Assembly (NCBI RefSeq): GCF_027943945.1
Contig: NZ_AP027141.1
Coordinates: forward strand, 620,001-684,000
DNA length: 64,000 nucleotides
DNA from: Microbacterium terricola
Lineage (GTDB): Bacteria > Actinomycetota > Actinomycetes > Actinomycetales > Microbacteriaceae
Direction of reading: 5' to 3'
In this document: positions 63,151 through 64,000 of the stretch, one piece after another
How positions within the stretch are numbered: the stretch's first letter is position 1
Layout of the letters: every line of letters starts with the position of its first letter
Translations under genes and position numbers: made by a program
Notes under the pieces: model-generated
Told to the model about the DNA's origin: nothing
Databases searched by the model: none
What the model saw: only the letters and a program-made list of their open reading frames with translations

Positions 63151-63779
63151 CGTGAGCCTCCTTCGTTCGTTGCGGGGGTGAAGGCGAGCAGGCGCTGGAC
63201 GTGCCGGGCCAGGATGTCGGTCTCGAGGTTGACGCGGTCGCCCGCGTCGAGGGTGCCGAGGGTCGTCGCGGCGAGGGTCTCCGGGATCAGCGAGATCTCG
63301 AACCAGTGGTCGACCGCCGCGGCGGGGCTGACAGCGCTCACCGTCAGCGAGGTGCCCTCGACCGCGATCGAGCCCTTGTCGACGACGAGCGGCGCGAGGT
63401 CGGCAGGCAGGCCGATGCGCAGGACGCGCCACTGCGCGCCCGGCCGCACCTCGAGCACCTCGCCGGTGCCGTCGATGTGGCCCTGCACGATGTGGCCGCC
63501 GAGGCGGCCGTGCGCGGCGGTGGCGCGCTCGAGGTTGACGGCGCGCCCTTCGGCGACGCCGTCGAGGGTCGACACGTCGAGCGTCTGCTTCATGACGTCT
63601 GCGGTGAACCAGTCGGCGCCCTGGTCGACGACGGTGAGGCACACGCCGCTGACGGCGATCGAATCGCCGTGCGCCGCGTCGGTCACCGCCTTCGGCGCCT
63701 GCACGGTCAGCCGCACGCCGTCGCCCGAGGGCTCGACGGCCGTGACCGTGCCGATCTCTTCGATGATCCCGGTGAACAT
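63147..63779 (-). CDS. ribE: Riboflavin synthase (alpha chain)
   Basis: A 210-residue riboflavin synthase with two lumazine-binding repeats: MFTGIIEEIGTV opens the first, and GHIVQGHIDGTGEV is the start of the second. AHGDSIAVSGVCLTVV and GSIAVEGTSLTVS are the paired substrate loops. It joins two lumazines to give riboflavin. The ATG at 63779 overlaps the ribD stop by one base (TGATG). Confidence 0.97.
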   Translation of the reverse strand: MFTGIIEEIGTVTAVEPSGDGVRLTVQAPKAVTDAAHGDSIAVSGVCLTVVDQGADWFTADVMKQTLDVSTLDGVAEGRAVNLERATAAHGRLGGHIVQGHIDGTGEVLEVRPGAQWRVLRIGLPADLAPLVVDKGSIAVEGTSLTVSAVSPAAAVDHWFEISLIPETLAATTLGTLDAGDRVNLETDILARHVQRLLAFTPATNEGGSR

Positions 63780-64000
63780 CAGACAGCTCCTGTCTCGGGG
63801 TGGACGGCGGGGCGCGCGACGACGAGGAGGTCGTCGCCGAGCCGTTCGACGGATGCGACGGTCAGTCGCCGCTGAGCGGCGATGGTCTCCACGCCGAGCG
63901 ATCGCAGGGCGGGGGAGTCCGAGCCGTCGGCGCCCTGGCCGACCAGCGTGGGGGCGATGTAGGTGAGGACCTCGTCGGCGAGCCCCGCGCGCAGGAAGGC
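63779..64000 (-). CDS. ribD: RibD C-terminal reductase domain, partial
   Basis: The last 73 codons of a frame that enters from beyond the window edge. The translation begins AFLRAGLADEVLTYIAPTLVG and continues to ERLGDDLLVVARPAV, matching the C-terminal end of the RibD reductase domain. RibD carries the deaminase and reductase steps of riboflavin synthesis. There is no start codon in the window. Its place ahead of ribE-ribBA-ribH gives the usual actinobacterial order; an FMN riboswitch would be expected upstream, outside the window. Confidence 0.9.
   Translation of the reverse strand, partial: AFLRAGLADEVLTYIAPTLVGQGADGSDSPALRSLGVETIAAQRRLTVASVERLGDDLLVVARPAVHPETGAV

Overview
The window is very GC-rich (about 70% by eye) and reads as chromosome of an actinobacterium, most likely Microbacteriaceae (Microbacterium-like). 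The pointers are a monomeric NADP-isocitrate dehydrogenase, a GTP-type PEP carboxykinase next to a RamB-type regulator, ABC sugar loci controlled by LacI and ROK proteins, many ATGA/GTGA gene overlaps, and many start codons 6-7 nt after a TANNNT box (leaderless mRNA). I see no mobile element, CRISPR array, rRNA or tRNA.

Layout. (1) 1-2899: two half-transporter ABC exporters, convergent, with a perfect terminator hairpin between them. (2) 2896-16884: a galactomannan/manno-oligosaccharide locus. A minus-strand operon encodes a lipoprotein binding protein, two permeases, a GH2 beta-mannosidase, a GH113-type beta-mannanase, a BadF-type kinase, a GH42 beta-galactosidase and finally one of the exporters. 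It is divergent from a LacI regulator and a GH36 alpha-galactosidase, with a CE7 acetyl esterase beyond. None of these hydrolases has a signal peptide, so oligosaccharides would be imported and then cut inside the cell. (3) 16922-19207: icd with a 14-bp palindrome in its promoter, then a GNAT acetyltransferase and an L,D-transpeptidase. (4) 21357-32317: aminosugar/chitin-oligosaccharide use. A ROK repressor, binding protein, two permeases, ROK kinase and nagB lie on the plus strand; a lipoprotein GH20 hexosaminidase and nagA lie on the minus strand, followed by a small membrane protein and a GlcD-like oxidase.

(5) 32387-35952: a secreted ScyD-like propeller protein, then glyA-folD behind a ZTP (pfl) riboswitch. 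(6) 36061-38556: a polar amino-acid ABC importer. (7) 38729-42400: a membrane protein, a MarR-regulated quinone reductase-like pair with a perfect 16-bp-arm operator, a transglutaminase-like protein and a winged-helix protein. (8) 42401-45847: a RamB-like regulator divergent from pckG. (9) 46015-50909: an ABC exporter with a small HTH protein, divergent from a DrrA/NodI-type ATPase and two ABC-2 permeases; the intergenic region holds two near-identical 16-bp palindromes and a 13-bp hairpin. (10) 50947-58092: two FtsX-like permeases and two LolD/MacB-type ATPases in one operon. (11) 58103-64000: an SsuD-like monooxygenase, an MHS-family transporter, a small membrane protein and the riboflavin operon ribD(partial)-ribE-ribBA-ribH.

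The most interesting signals are regulatory and architectural: several unassigned palindromic operators, the riboswitch, widespread leaderless starts, long inverted repeats where convergent genes meet, and strong enrichment of the 9-mer GCAGCATCC/GGATGCTGC on both strands. Counts, promoters and hairpins were read by eye and not computed.
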